Assembly (NCBI GenBank): GCA_030015575.1 | Contig: CM057346.1 | Span: 561,292,315-561,356,314 of the forward strand | DNA length: 64,000 nt | Direction of reading: 5' to 3' | DNA from: Agapanthus africanus | Taxonomy: Eukaryota; Streptophyta; Magnoliopsida; Asparagales; Amaryllidaceae | Shown here: one piece after another, positions 41,771 through 54,370 of the stretch | Numbering within the stretch: the first letter of the stretch is position 1 | How the letters are laid out: each line of letters begins with the position of its first letter | Position numbers and translations under genes: made by a program | The notes under the pieces: model-generated | Told to the model about the DNA's origin: nothing | What the model saw: only the letters and a program-made list of their open reading frames with translations | The model's database searches: none

Positions 41771-42900
41771 CAGTCTTTGGCGTTATTAGATTTTTTTTAA
41801 TAATATATATTCAAGAACGAGAGAGGTAATTATATATTTTATCTATGAGTGTACATGTTCCAACAATAAAAATCAAGCCTTGTTAAGGTTTGCCCCATGT
41901 TATATCTTATACCCCTTTTTTGGTGCTTGTGACATGTTTCTTTTAGAGATATTGTTGAGGTTTTCTGGATCGAGCCATTGGCTCTGATGATACCATACAT
42001 ACAAACATACACATACATATACATATATACATACACACATATATAAGAACGAGAGGTGATTATATATATTATTTATATGAGTGTACACGAGCTTTTGATA
42101 TAAATGGGTTCCAACAATAAGACTTAAGTCTTATGGAGGTTTGTACCTCTCATGATTTCTCCATCACTTTTTTGTAATAATATATATTCAAGAACGAGGA
42201 AGGTGATTATATATTTTATCTATGAGTGTACGGGTTCCAACAATAAGACTCAAGTCTTATGGAGGTTTGTACCTCTCATGATTTCTCCATCACTTTTTTG
42301 TAATAATATATATTCAAGAACGAGGAAGGTGATTATATATTTTATTTATGAGTGTACGGGTTCCAACAATAAGACTCAAGTCTTATTGAGATTTGTCTCA
42401 TGTTATATCTTATACCCCTTTTTTGGTGCTTGTAGCATGCTTTTCGTAAAGGTATTGTTGAGATTTTTTGGATCCAGCCATTGGCTCTGATACCGTATAT
42501 ATAAAAATGAGGGAGGTGGTTATATATTATTTATATGAGTGTACACGAGCTTTTGATATAAGTGGGTTCCAACAATAAGACTCGAGTCTTATTGAGATTT
42601 GTATCTCTCATAGTTTGTCCATCACTTTTTTTAATGTGGTTGTCATGTGGAAAGTATAATACTTATAGAGCTAGGATCTCTCAGAGGCACTTCTGATACC
42701 ATACTCGATTTTATATATATATATCCAAGAAAGAGGGGGGCCGATTATATATTTTATAAGTGTATACGGGCTTTTGATATAATGGGTTCCAACAATAAGA
42801 CTCAAATCTTGTTGAGCTTTATCTCATCTTATATTTTATACCCATGTACCTCTCATAGTCTTTCCAATGTGGGACTATTCTAGTCTTTCACATCTCAACA
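41770..42900. repeat. Tandem and dispersed copies of an LTR-end-like sequence with tRNA-Met primer-site words
   Basis: The core unit TTCAAGAACGAG(G)AAGGTG...GAGTGTACGGGTTCCAAC...ATAAGACTCAAGTCTTATGG...ACCTCTCATGATTTCTCCAT is in perfect tandem at about 42155-42278 and 42279-42402 (period near 124) and decayed at 41785-42110, 42500-42640 and 42700-42870. GGCTCTGATACC (42482) and a disrupted copy (41978) are the reverse complement of the plant tRNA-iMet primer site. So these look like remnants of minus-strand LTR or TRIM elements. Confidence 0.55.
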
Positions 42901-44476
42901 GGCGTAAAGTCTTGGTGATTTATGCTGCAAAACAAACAATAATCAAAACAGACCTTAAGTGATTTGTGTCAAAGATATTTGGGGTTGAGGAAAACAGACC
43001 TTAAGTTTATTATCTCTATTTGTTCATCGTCTTTTTCATTCTTTTTCCCTATTAATGGATGTGGTTTGCATGATTTGGCTGAATCAAAAATACTTCTTTT
43101 GAAGCTCCTTTTCTTTATAAACGGGTATTGTCCCCCTTTCCAATTCGCATGCGTGTTCTAATCTTTCAACATATAGGGTAATCATTCATCCTCTTTTGTG
43201 TAGCGAAATAAAGGGACGGGGGAATATTTGTGTAGCTTGTGGATCTATGGATTTTAACACTTGAACCTGTGTCATTGAGGCTAGAACCATAGATGTTTGC
43301 CAAGTGGAAGATAAGGAATCTAACGTGGAAAGACCCCCTGCTAGCATGGCGGTAACGGATGTTATACCTTCATCCGTTAACTTTTGCGTCATTCTATTGG
43401 CTGTTTATATATGGTTTTGATGAAAACTTGGATTGGGATGCGTAAGCCATATTTGTGTTTCAGAGTTTAGCTATCTCATAAAATGGCCTAATGCACACCT
43501 CAAAGGTGTAGCTAGAATTACATTGTGTGAGTTATAATAAGAGATTATAGCTAGACCATTTTCATCCTTATGAAACACAAGTTAATGTTCATTTGCGCTT
43601 TTAAAGGTAGACCATTTTCATCCTCGCAAAGCCGCTCAAATTTAAATTCTAGTAACTAACAAAAAATTAATAAACAAAAATGCTTCTACTCAAATTCTAT
43701 AACTGCTATCTTACCCAATTAAAATGAGCCATACATTGACCATTTCTATTGAATATTGTTTAGATCACTTGGAACGCCTTTGGTTTCTGGGAGTGACCTC
43801 CCGAAGACTTGTTCGTTTTTTCTCTTTTTTATTGAAATATTTTTTGGACAATTATCATATTCGGTACTTCGGGAGTATAATGCAAAATTTCATAATTAGA
43901 GCGCAAGATTCCATAATTAGAGCACAAAGTTACCTTTTTCCTCATAAATTTATCTTAGTCATCCAAAGAAGTTACCGTATTGTTGTCAACTTGGAGAAAA
44001 TGGTAACCATAATTTACGTACAATGCATGAGATTATGCATCTTGTTCTGTTTATGTGATTTTAGGAAGGGATCATTCCCTAGCATCTAAAGTCCACATCG
44101 CCAAATTTGATGAGGCTACCTCTTTAATTACTAAAATTGTAGAAGACAAGCAATCAGCTACATGCACCTCTCCATCAAACTATATGTTTTGGCTTCGATT
44201 ACATTCACTAGATTTTTTCCCTTTTTTTGGACATATTTATCTGTTTTCATTTGAGAAATATGTTGCCAAGATACAGCAGAATGCAGAATATTTAAATTGT
44301 CAACATAGGTAGATTAGTAGTGATTGACAATAGCAACAAGGTGGCAAGCAAGGAAATCATTAGATACATTGAAGAAGGTTTATTAAAAATAGAAACGAAT
44401 ATTACAAAATAAGTATGTTCAATCAGAAACGATGATTATTACCATTGTCATCATAGTGCTTTCACAATCATCATTT
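42901..44476. other. Intergenic downstream of the MTP gene
   Basis: No gene recognised. A word AGACCATTTTCATCC repeats at 43553 and 43613. An open frame at 44055-44312 has no family I recognise. Confidence 0.35.
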
Positions 44477-47400
44477 TCACACTTTAGCCTTATGTTCAGG
44501 TTTATGAATGTACTCAAAATCAACATGTACAAATGCACGTTCTACTTCCGGCAATTTCTCCAACTTATCTTGTAGGCTCTCACCAATGTCGTGTGCTTGG
44601 CTGAGGTTGATTTCCCTGGACAAGACAATATCTACCTCAACAAAGTATAATGTACCGAAAGTGTAGGCCCTCACTGTGGCTATATGCTTTATTTCTTCAT
44701 GATGATTCCAAACAAGGTACGTTATCTTTGCCAAATAGTCAGGAGGTGCGGTTTTTCCTATTAGAGAGCGTACATTTTGCATAACAGTCTTTGACCATGA
44801 GAAGATTGTGTATAAAGCTATCTGTATAAACAAAATAAAATTTTATAAATAAATGTTTTGTCTATATTTTAAAGCACAGGATCATGTTGAAATGTATACC
44901 AATATTGCTCCTAATGGATCGATCCACCAATATGTTCTGATGGCAAGCATTGCAGTAACTAAACCAATCAAATTAGTGATGACATCGAAAAAATGATCTT
45001 GGGCATATGCTCTGACGATTTCGTTTTTGAACGTACGGCAATAGATCATGAGCACAAACTTCACCACCGTTGCTGCACCCATGATGCCTATCATCCAATT
45101 CTCGTTCCCATCGGCTAAATTGGGATGAGACTGAAAATGTAATATATAAAATTGCTTTACATTTAGCATATATCTTTATGTGATAAATGCATATCGAATA
45201 ATTGTTAATTAATGTAAAGAAATATGAAATGAAGAAAATTATCAATAGAAACAAGACATGCATGTTAGTAAATCTAACAATATTCAATAGAACTTGCTTT
45301 TGAACGATTGTATACTTATTGTAACCTAGCTATAATGTAATCTGGATATGTTAATTTATATTATTATTTACTATTTAGCCTTGGAAAAAATCAAGAGACT
45401 TTACCTGAGACATGAGTTGCTGACCAGAAACCAACAGTATTTGCAAACCAAGTGTGCCCATTATGGAAGCGAAAACCGTTATCCCCTGTAAGTGCAATTC
45501 ATGTTCTAATATACTCAAAACATGATAAATTATATATAGCTTATTCAACAGCATAAGAAAATAAGCATACTTGCACATTATTTTACATACTATTTACCAA
45601 CTTTGGGCATGGCATGATCTAATTTCTCAAAACCATTATAGTTATTATGGTTAATTGCACGTAGACCCCCAAGTTGTATGAACACTTCCAACAGGTTGTC
45701 GTATCCGTGGCCGACACGTATCGGACACCAACACTTGCAAGACATTTGCACGACGCGTATCAAACCCCTTGTATGTATGTCATATACGTATATACGTATA
45801 GTGTGTGTTCTATGTGTGTCATATGCTTATAAACATATTTTTAATACTTATTTTCTTACACCCCTTGATGTGGTGAGGGGACGGTGGAAAAAAGATCATT
45901 GAGCTTTTATCAGCTAAGAATTAAACATTTGTTGTTTAGTGTTGAAGAGAAAGCAGAAAGAGTTAAAATGGGAGTTGGAAAAAGTATTTATTAAACATCG
46001 AGAGTATATTATTTGAATAATCCATCATGTAATATTGAACCAAGTTATCGTAATAATACATCTTCAAAATATTAATTACACCAAATTCACCAATTACAAT
46101 CCTTACCCTGTCTTCAAACATTGCACAAGATATACTAATAAAAAGTTGAATAACATTCCATATCACACAATTGAAAAAGAAACATACCAAAGGTTGCATC
46201 CGATTCTTGCCAATGGGATATTTGTACTGATTCGGTTTCTTCATGACATATGATGTGAACCAAAGAATAAATCCGGATAATATATCCAACAGAGAGTCAA
46301 ATGTCGAAGCGATCACTGCGAGTGATTTGCTTTCTACCGATGCGTACACTTTTAATGCAAAAAGGATTAAATTAGCAATGTTTGAGATCCTAATCGCTCT
46401 TCTTTCAGTTTTTTCTACGTCTCTCAATTCTTCCTGTAAAACAATATGAAATAATGTAAATTGTCGCACATATATTGCTTCATATGATAGAAACAATAAA
46501 GGTACTTTGTCATGTTATTCCCTACTTGATATTTTGACATCCAAGTGATAACAACAATCATCTTGATGGTGATTTAAGGTATGTATGTATTACTCATTTT
46601 GTCAATGATAATTTGAAGGGTCCGACAAGAATAAAATAAAACGAATATGTAAAATGCCATCTACCTCTGTTGGTGCTCCAGGTAAACAACCAAATTCATG
46701 AATGCTCTCCATTTCACTGAAATCCTTCAATATCTTCCCTTGCTGCTTGTAGTATTTTTCAATTCTTTCTTGCTTACCTAGATTTAAAACAAATTATATG
46801 ATATATATGAATATAGTTTAATAATACCAAAATGTTGTGTGAAGAAGAAGGGTTATACTGTATATAACACCCTTCGTGTATACCACATCCATCATTTATA
46901 ATCCCTCAACTAGTTTATAAGCATTGGTCATCTCTGAGATGAATATCAATCAGGTTTAAAATTGCATGCAGTTAACCCATAAAAGAAAGCGCAACTACTA
47001 GGCGTCGAGTGTGTCCTTTGTACTTTAATATTTCCTATGATAAACAAGTGCTCTGTTAACACTATAGCATTCCCATTAAATCACACGTATCAATAAATAC
47101 CAATCGTGAAACCACAAGTGTACGACAAATTTCCCCCCAACAAAAAAGCTTTTAGGTTCGAATCTCACTCCATTCATAATTCAATATCTGCCATTTTATT
47201 TAAATGAGTATAGATCAATACAAATTGTATGATTATTTTTATGGATCTGATCAAATTAAATCAAAATTTTATTTCTTGATTTTTAAGCTGTATAATGGTT
47301 TTCTATTCTTATATAATTAAATTACTTATGAAATGTTGCGAGTGTTGTGCCACCTCTGACCAAAACTTGTGTGTTCCCTGCTTACAATTATAGAATCGAT

Positions 47401-47681
47401 GCGTGCTGGAAATAATTTATTTTTATTTTTATTCGAGGAATAGCTACATGCAACCAACACAAACTCAAAAGAAGACGCCTGCTGATAATACCTCTGAGGA
47501 GCATCTGGCAGACAAAAGGAGGAGGATCCTTTGGACCCTCAGGAATATGAAAGTTATCCAAGTCGAGCTTCCAATGCTGCCGCTGATGATCCATTGAAGT
47601 GCCTTGATCAACAATGCCCGCTTCAAGCCTCATCGGCGAGAGGAGCTCGAGTCGATAGTCGAAGCTTGACTCGCCAGCCAT
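44477..47681 (-). CDS. MTP: Mn-type cation diffusion facilitator (metal tolerance protein, MTP9/10-like)
   Basis: A membrane antiporter expected to move Mn2+ (or related cations) out of the cytosol. Six exons in order: 47492-47681, 46665-46777, 46188-46433, 45405-45485, 44900-45130 and 44477-44821. All are GT/AG, phases agree, and the product is 401 aa with TGA at 44477-44479. The start [16 protein letters not shown] is followed by [14 protein letters not shown], typical of the group. The metal-site pairs are DSLLD (D147, D151) in TM2 and DHFFD (D255, D259) in TM5; DxxxD at both places is the Mn-CDF signature, where Zn transporters have His. The cytosolic C-terminal domain reads [18 protein letters not shown] and [15 protein letters not shown]. 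No broken codon is seen. Closest in my knowledge to Arabidopsis MTP9/MTP10; Mn specificity is inferred. Confidence 0.92.
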
Positions 47682-47800
47682 TGTTCAAGAACAGAGAAAC
47701 GAGATGAAAGTTGAGTAATGGAGAAGGGAAACAGAAGCAAGAATGCAGGTATCTTCTTCTCTTTCATTTCTCTTTCATTTCATTTCATATATATAGCAAG
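47682..47800 (-). promoter_or_regulatory. MTP core promoter and CT/GA-rich leader
   Basis: A minus-strand TATA-like CTATATATATGAAA at about 47782-47795 lies some 105 bases before the ATG. Between them is an AAATGAAA/GAGAAG-rich leader. Confidence 0.45.
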
Positions 47801-49850
47801 GCATGTATAATGATTTAGTAGGAAATTTGTGCATAGTGTGAAACGTATCAATATGCTTTTTGAAAGGCATTAGTCATATGTACCCATGTTACAATATGTC
47901 ATTAGAAAGTGTTGATGGCAAGATAAAGGCAGTCACTGGGCCTTGCTTTCCTCTGAATATGAGATGCATGGCAGTTGGTTTTAATATTTGTTCCTATGTT
48001 TGACTTATTATTAATTAAGGAGGTTTTGTTAATGTGAATTATTTTTTTGATGCAAGACGTTTTTAAGACCTAACAAAAAGGCAACTTTTCCGGTCATGAC
48101 AGACCAGCAATATTGAAGTTTTGGAAGTGTCCTCTCATCAAGCATCTGGTTGTGGTATATTGTCTTCAGTATAAGCTTTCTTTCAATATGTATAGGTATC
48201 ATTTTTAAAGTTTAATTCTTTGCTTCCGTGTTCTATTTTTATTTATATTTTTTCTTGCATGACATTATTTAGAAATTAAAGCCTGTATAGATAATTTTTA
48301 TGTACTCAGAGCAACTATATATTAGAATTTGGGATCTCATCAAATGTTGTGCGGAACATTATCAACTACTACTGGATACAAATATGTTAACACATATGTC
48401 TGCTCCGTATTGTATTTGTTTCGCCCCTTGAACATAGATCAAGAAACATGTCGCTGTCTTTTACATCAAGGCTTTGCTTTATATTTTATTTTTAAATTCA
48501 AAAGCTACTGTATCCAAGGTGCAACGTAACCTGAGCTCACATAGTGTTTGGTTAAGAAAAATATAAAGAAAAAATTGCAGTGTAAAAGGAATCATTATGT
48601 TTTAACCGTCGAATAAATTGGTAATATAAAAGAAACTCTTACCCCATTGGAGTAAAAAAGTAAAAGTTGATATAAAGAAAGATGATCATAACCCATTATT
48701 CAATACATTGAACACCTAAATCCTAGATGTCTTTGGGCTTTTAGTCAATTCCTTAAAAAAAAGCTCCGAATTATTTGAATTGCCAAAATGCTGATCTCAA
48801 TTGCCAAAAAGCTGATATCAATTTTCATAAGTTTCCTTGCAAACAAAAGTTGTAATAACAATTTCACCACTGATCGTTGTTGCCAATAGTATTTTCTCCC
48901 CCCACCCCACCCCAAGTTCCTTCTTTTTTTGTGCCAATTCTTGGCAAGCAAACAGGCATATATCAGGCTTTGGAATTTTGAAGATTAATCATGTCATTAA
49001 AAAATATGAGAATTTCCCATTCCTGACTAGTTCTTTGTTTAATGAAATATCAGTAAATATTTATACAGTAAACAATATGTCCTTGAGATTTCTTTTCAAT
49101 TTTTGTTTAAATTTGGGTCTGCCACCAATGCCCCAGGGTTAATGGATCGCCCCGGTCTCTACTCTGACTGAAATTTTCATTGGTTTTTAGTTCGACTATA
49201 TCGGCCCAACTGAACTGGTTATGTTGAACCAGTGAGGCTATTTGAACCTAATTTGATTATTTTATGCCAGTTTAACTTTATTTTTGGAATTTTGAGCTTG
49301 TATTTTGGCTAATTCTGAGTTGTAAAACTACCTTGGGCTGCTTATGGTAAAAAATCAGTTACCCCCCCCCCCCCCTCCGAGTGTGTAAATTATAGCAGTT
49401 CTGGATTATAATTTGATGTTATGTTACATATTGAGGATTGTAGTTCTCAGGTTGTTGTGACTGCAAATTTGAGAAATTAGACTATTAACGGTTCTGGTTG
49501 ATTCTTTTAGTCATGTGTTAACTTTTCCAATTTACTCATTATCTTTTATTATATATATGCGCTTGTGCCACAATATAAAACTTGTGGGAATAAATAGTTT
49601 CTTTATTTATTTACAAAAACCCAAAGATAGACAAATAGATCCGGGTGGATAATAGGCATGGTCTTTCATTCAGTATATAGACCGGTTTGAATCCATAAAA
49701 AAATAAACACGCATGAATTTCATACCTGCTAAACCCGGCCTGACTCGACCAATTTAAGACCTTGTTAAGGATAAGCATACCCTATCAATATATGGTTTGT
49801 TTTAAGTATTGGACATAATATGCAAATCCCCTCAAAATTCATTCTATGGT
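47801..49850. other. Intergenic
   Basis: No gene or element recognised. A 14-base C run lies near 49362-49375. A phrase TTTTAGTTCGACTATATCGG, followed by AACTGGTT/GAACCAGT inverted words near 49215-49235, is too short to assign. Confidence 0.35.
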
Positions 49851-49851
49851 T

Positions 49852-50445
49852 GCGCTTGGTACATGAAATAGAAGATTATCGGGAATCCTCGTATCCCTGA
49901 AAATGGGATGACTGGGTATCTAATTCCAAGGAATCTTGTATTAACGTATTTGGTATAGTTTAATCATTCCTGATAATATATATGTGCAACCAACGATGAG
50001 GCTCTGGTGGATGACAGCGAGGCCGACGACGAACGATCGGCGGTGCTCCGGCCGGAGATGAACTACGGTCAGCCGGCGACCAACATCTGATCGGTGGCGA
50101 GCCGACCGATAAACGATCAGTGATGTCCGGCATCCGACCGGCGGCAAACATCCGACCGGCGGCGGGCCGGATGGTGAACAATCGGTGATGGCTGACGGCC
50201 GACAGGCGGTGAACTACCGATGATGAGCAGCGGGGCCGGCCGGCCGGCGGGTGGCAAGGGAGGTCGGCGACGGATGGTCATGGCTCATTCATGTTAGGCG
50301 AGAATATTTCATGGTAATTTAGGACAGACACAAGTTTTTGGGAGGAATGGGATTATCATGGAATGAGCTCATTTAATTACCATGGTAACCTTATATTCCC
50401 GGAAATATGTTTCACATCTAAACAAATATGATAATATTTCATAGT
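49852..50445. repeat. GC-rich minisatellite island in a possible MITE
   Basis: 49995-50285 is very GC-rich in an AT-rich setting and is built from CCGACCGGCGGC, GATCGGTGGCGA, GGCCGACnGGCGGTGAAC and CGATGATG words. The flanks look like imperfect inverted ends: TTGGTACATGAAATAGAAGA, TTATCGGGAAT (about 49857) against the complement of ATTCCCGGAAATATGTTTCA, CATCTAAACAAA (about 50394). Frames across it are repeat artefacts. Confidence 0.4.
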
Positions 50446-51450
50446 AATGTAGGATTACCATCTAGATTACCTCTTATCAAGAGCATCCTATTTCTAATCA
50501 TCATGAAACGATCTTTATATATTAGGACCATACTTCAAGCCATTGGCCTACTTGGTTGTCATTTTATTTAAATTTACCATTGTTTGCTATTACAAATTAC
50601 TGTATGCAGGAGATATTATACATTTTAACTTCAAGTAAATGACATAGACGCATCCATAAAACATTTTAGTAGGCCTCACCAAGGACAAGATGGTAGATGG
50701 AGTCAACTAAAATAACTGGGGCCGTTAGGTTAATTTATGTTCTTTGAGTGAGCTTAAAGACCTTCAAACTACAAGCAATGAGATGGCAAGGATTCGGCAA
50801 GGCTACATGGCCGATCGAGAATCAACGCTGGACCTGATGAAGAACATACGACGTCACGGGTGACTACGATTTTTCTCCTCGAAGCAACGACGGTATATTA
50901 ATTCTATGTGATTCTTACATGGTATTAGCTATACGCAACAAGCAACTAGGGTTGTCCATGCGACGACGCTATGTGCCCTTCATTTTCCGGTTGGACTTCA
51001 TTTGTATAAAAAGTTGAACCATGTCGAGTAAATGCACTTAAGAGTTATATAAACGCCGATCGGTTTCTCTATCGATCTATAGTAATAGAATTCTAAAATT
51101 ACTAAAGCTTTTCACCAATTTGGATATGAAAATTTATGCTGCAAATGTACACCACACATGTTATACATTTATGTTTTCCTACATAAATTTGCATATCCAA
51201 ATTGACCATAGAAAGAAGTAGTACATAAGCTTTCATCGGTTCTTCATTTTCATCCACAGGACAAGATGCTCACAATCAGTTACTCTCATGTAAAAGTCTC
51301 ACTCTCAATGATTGTAGAATCGATAAAAAAAAAATCCATGTCACAAAATAACCACACCACATGAGAGCCATTTGCATATCAAATGAGAGGGCAAAATAGA
51401 AGGCTTGAGCAAGACAATATTACAACTCAAGCCCATCACTCATTCACGTT
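50446..51450. other. rbcS upstream region
   Basis: No gene. Near 51105-51260 there is a stretch with AAATTGACCATA/TTTGGATATG inverted words (51119 and 51192), a small imperfect inverted repeat. Confidence 0.35.
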
Positions 51451-51455
51451 CATGG

Positions 51456-51515
51456 GATAAGATTACTAGATCTGTGACACGTGTGGCACTGCCATGGATG
51501 CGCCTCAACGATAAG
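51456..51515 (+). promoter_or_regulatory. I-box / G-box / I-box light-responsive unit of rbcS
   Basis: GATAAG (51456-51461), ACACGTGTGGCA (51477-51488) and GATAAG in AACGATAAGGAT (51510-51515) lie within 60 bases, 160-220 bases before the ATG. A G-box flanked by I-boxes is the conserved light-response module of rbcS promoters (bZIP/bHLH and MYB-type factors). A CCAAT box is at 51553-51557. Confidence 0.85.
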
Positions 51516-51582
51516 GATATCAACAATCAAAGGCAAGAATGAGCTCAAACATCCAATAGGCCTCAGAAACAACCATTGAATT

Positions 51583-51602
51583 GATATATATATATATATA
51601 TA
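51583..51602 (+). promoter_or_regulatory. TATA region of rbcS
   Basis: A perfect TA run (TATATATATATATATATATA) ending about 75 bases before the ATG, at the right distance below the I/G/I unit. Confidence 0.6.
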
Positions 51603-51677
51603 GCCAAGGCACATATATATTGGAAGAACTAAAGGCGGTTCAAACTTCAAAGCAAAGATCATCAAGCAGTAAGAGCA

Positions 51678-53362
51678 ATGGCCTCAGCTATGATGGTCTC
51701 CTCGGCCGCCGCCGCCACCCGTGTCGCCCCGGCCCAGACCAACATGGTCGCGGCCTTCAACGGACTCAAGTCCGCCGCTGCCTTCCCCGTCACCCGCAAG
51801 CCCAGCACTGAACTCTCCAGACTGCCCAGCAATGGAGGAAGGGTTCAGTGCATGAAGGTACGTACGATTTCTCTTATATATACATACTTGTAGCCTCTTC
51901 TATCATAATGAGTCGGGCACAACCATATAAACTTATAATATCAGCTACAACAGAACAATATGATGTGCATTTCCCTCAGGTCTAGGTCTAGCTTGAAGGT
52001 TAATTAATTCAGTCTCTTTCTTGTCTTGTTTATCTAAATTGGGCTTGAATTTTATGGTATTTTTTTAAGTAAACAAAAAGGTTAATTAATTTAGTCCGCA
52101 TTGAAAAAAGAAGAAAAGAATACAAGATTTTGAATACAATTTTCTCCATAGATTTGCCATGGTTTTCACCAAAAGATAAGGTTTGCACGACACCCTCCAA
52201 GGTAGTATAAAACTACAAGAACATTTTCATACATTAATGACCGAGAAGATTTAAAAATTCAATATATTTTGCAATTTATAAATTAAAATTAGTTTACATA
52301 TCATGTAATGGACATTTCAATGGAACATTATTATATGACAACGTGTGTCCCGTCTGACCAAAATTCGTGAATCCTCCCCGTATCTAGATCATTAATATGC
52401 CGATGAAAACATTTCGGAAAAAGAAAACTTGTTTAATATGGTCTTGATATCCAAGTACCATTCCTCATTGTTCAAAGTTAATACTTCAAACAAGTGGAAA
52501 GAGTTGTAGTTATAAGAATCAACTTGATTTTTTAAGAGGAGGAGTAAATTAAGTTTCTCTAAATATTCATGAATAATAATTAGCAAAATGTTGTATTATA
52601 TGCAGGTGTGGCCAATTGTAGGTTTGAAGAAGTTTGAGACTCTCTCTTACCTTCCTCCTCTCACTGGGGACCAGCTGGACAGGCAAATTGACTACCTCAT
52701 TCGCAATGGCTGGATTCCTTGCTTGGAATTCAGCAAAGTAAGCAACCCATGCATGCATATGTTTGTTGTTTCAACAAGATACTAATTTAATTTTGAGTAA
52801 AAGGTTACAAATTTAACCACCACCACAACAACAAGCCTTTATGGTCCGTTTCTTCAATTCTGCTTTGCTAAGAACCATCTCCTCAGGACGGCATGATCCA
52901 ACGAAGTTATCTTAGGATTTACATCATAGAGATCCGACAGTGTCTTATGCTACTGATGCAACCCTTCTCGTTTATCCTGTACTTGGAAAGACAACGAAAG
53001 AATAAAACATTTAAGCATAGCAACAACAGGGTTAAGAGTTACAGATTGCAACTCTTAAAAGAAGTAGTTTTGCAAATAAGCATTGTGATAACTCAATCTT
53101 TGCTCCCCGCTCCTTTTCTTGTATGCAGGTGGGATTTGTGTCCCGTGAGAATGGAGCTACTCCAGGATACTATGACGGCCGCTACTGGACCATGTGGAAG
53201 CTCCCCATGTTTGGTACCACCGCCTCTTCGGAAGTCGTAAAGGAACTCGAGGAGTGCAAGAAGGAGTACCCCGACGCCTTCATCCGTATCATCGGATTCG
53301 ACAACAACCGCCAGGTGCAGTGCGTCAGTTTCATCGCCTACAAGCCTACAGACGCCGCCTAA
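51678..53362 (+). CDS. RBCS: RuBisCO small subunit, chloroplast precursor
   Basis: The nuclear-encoded small subunit of RuBisCO, imported into chloroplasts and assembled as L8S8 for CO2 fixation. Exons are 51678-51857, 52606-52737 and 53129-53362, with GT/AG introns between codons (phase 0), giving 181 aa. Residues 1-58 are the transit peptide ([11 protein letters not shown], then [15 protein letters not shown] and GGRVQC), cut before MKVWP. The mature part has [40 protein letters not shown] and [12 protein letters not shown], all hallmarks. Introns after mature residue 2 and after EFSK are the eudicot pattern. GFVSREN has Ser where Tyr or Phe is usual, and VWPIVG differs slightly from the common VWPPIG/VWPIYG; neither breaks the fold in any obvious way. 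The frame is intact. One copy only in the window; plants have several. Confidence 0.97.
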
Positions 53363-54160
53363 TTATGATGCTTATGATCAATATTGTTGGTTTTTTGGAT
53401 ATGTTTCTGTTTGTTTTTCTTTGCTGCTTTTCTGTTATATCCGCTCTATGGCCAATATACACGAATGGACTATATATGATATGAAATTGGTTGATAAAGA
53501 GGAAGATTACAGTTCCGGCTATGTTATCTATGGAATAATAATAATAATAACAGTTTTTAATTTGTATGGAAAAAATGTTTGCCTATTTTTCTTCAACTTT
53601 TTTTCGTTTTTTGGTTAACTATACATAGTATCCTCAATCCGGTGCATCTATGGCATAGCAGCAACGTGGCTAAATATCGTTCTACAACATTAGCTAGCTA
53701 TGGGAACCAAAAATAAACCTCAGACCCAACAGGAGAAAGAAGAAAACTCTAGATTCTATTAAGACTAGGAAAACTTTTCTCACAAAAATAAATCATGATT
53801 AAGTTTTCAATCATAGTGGCGCTCATCCCTCAAAGCCCATTTGCAGCCTCCAGCCATGAACGGGCCGGATCGGGTCGGTACAAATAGGGCAAATCGTCGA
53901 CGATGAATGAGCTTATATGCTATATTAAGCCCATACAAAAAACCCAAACTTCCCATCAGAGACCCAAACCAGACTAAAACCCATTCAAACTTTTGGCATA
54001 TTGCGAATTCATCCGGACATGGGTTTGGGCTTGGGCCTTATTAAAAATCAATACAATAGGACTACTTGGATCCCTTTGCATTCTTAATTCTCTTGGGTAT
54101 ATGAAATGTGAGCGAGTTTAAATGAGTGGATATCTTTAAAAAAAAATTCTTTTTCTGGCA
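53363..54160. other. rbcS 3' flank and intergenic
   Basis: The 3' untranslated region is T-rich, with an AATAATAATAATAATAA run at about 53534-53550 that could supply polyadenylation signals. Beyond about 53640 nothing is recognised. Confidence 0.4.
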
Positions 54161-54164
54161 CTAG

Positions 54165-54370
54165 CCCTCCCCCCAAAGCCTTAAACCTACAACACATCCA
54201 TGCACACCTCATCCACCCCACCCACCCACCCCATACACACCCAGAAGACCCCACGAATTTGACCCGAAAGCGTTAATTTGTGGCCGCTTCCTCTCTTGGG
54301 TTCCTGGGGTTCGAACCCGCACTCTCCCCCAAGAGGGGAAGTGCCCATACCACCCAGGGGACCCGGTGGA
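54165..54370 (-). repeat. tRNA-derived SINE-like sequence (family S1, second copy)
   Basis: On the minus strand: CCTGGGTGGTATGGGCACTT, then GGGGGAGAGTGCGGGTTCGA and ACCCCAGG with box B GGTTCGAACCC (54308-54318), then CCCAAGAGAGGAAGCGGCCAC. It matches 34145-34256 across the GTATGGGCACTT and GGGAGAGTGC blocks. The 3' part (CAAATTCGTGGGGTCTTCTG) matches the CAAATTCGTCGGTCCCTTGG of the first copy. Confidence 0.55.

Noticed and set aside
44055-44312. Small gene with an open plus-strand frame
   Set aside because: No recognised family, no splice or promoter context, AT-rich composition like the flanks.
49941-50181. Arg-rich minus-strand frames
   Set aside because: They come from the GC-rich minisatellite words.
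54300-54370. tRNA gene on the minus strand
   Set aside because: A good box B but no cloverleaf; matches the S1 repeat at 34145.
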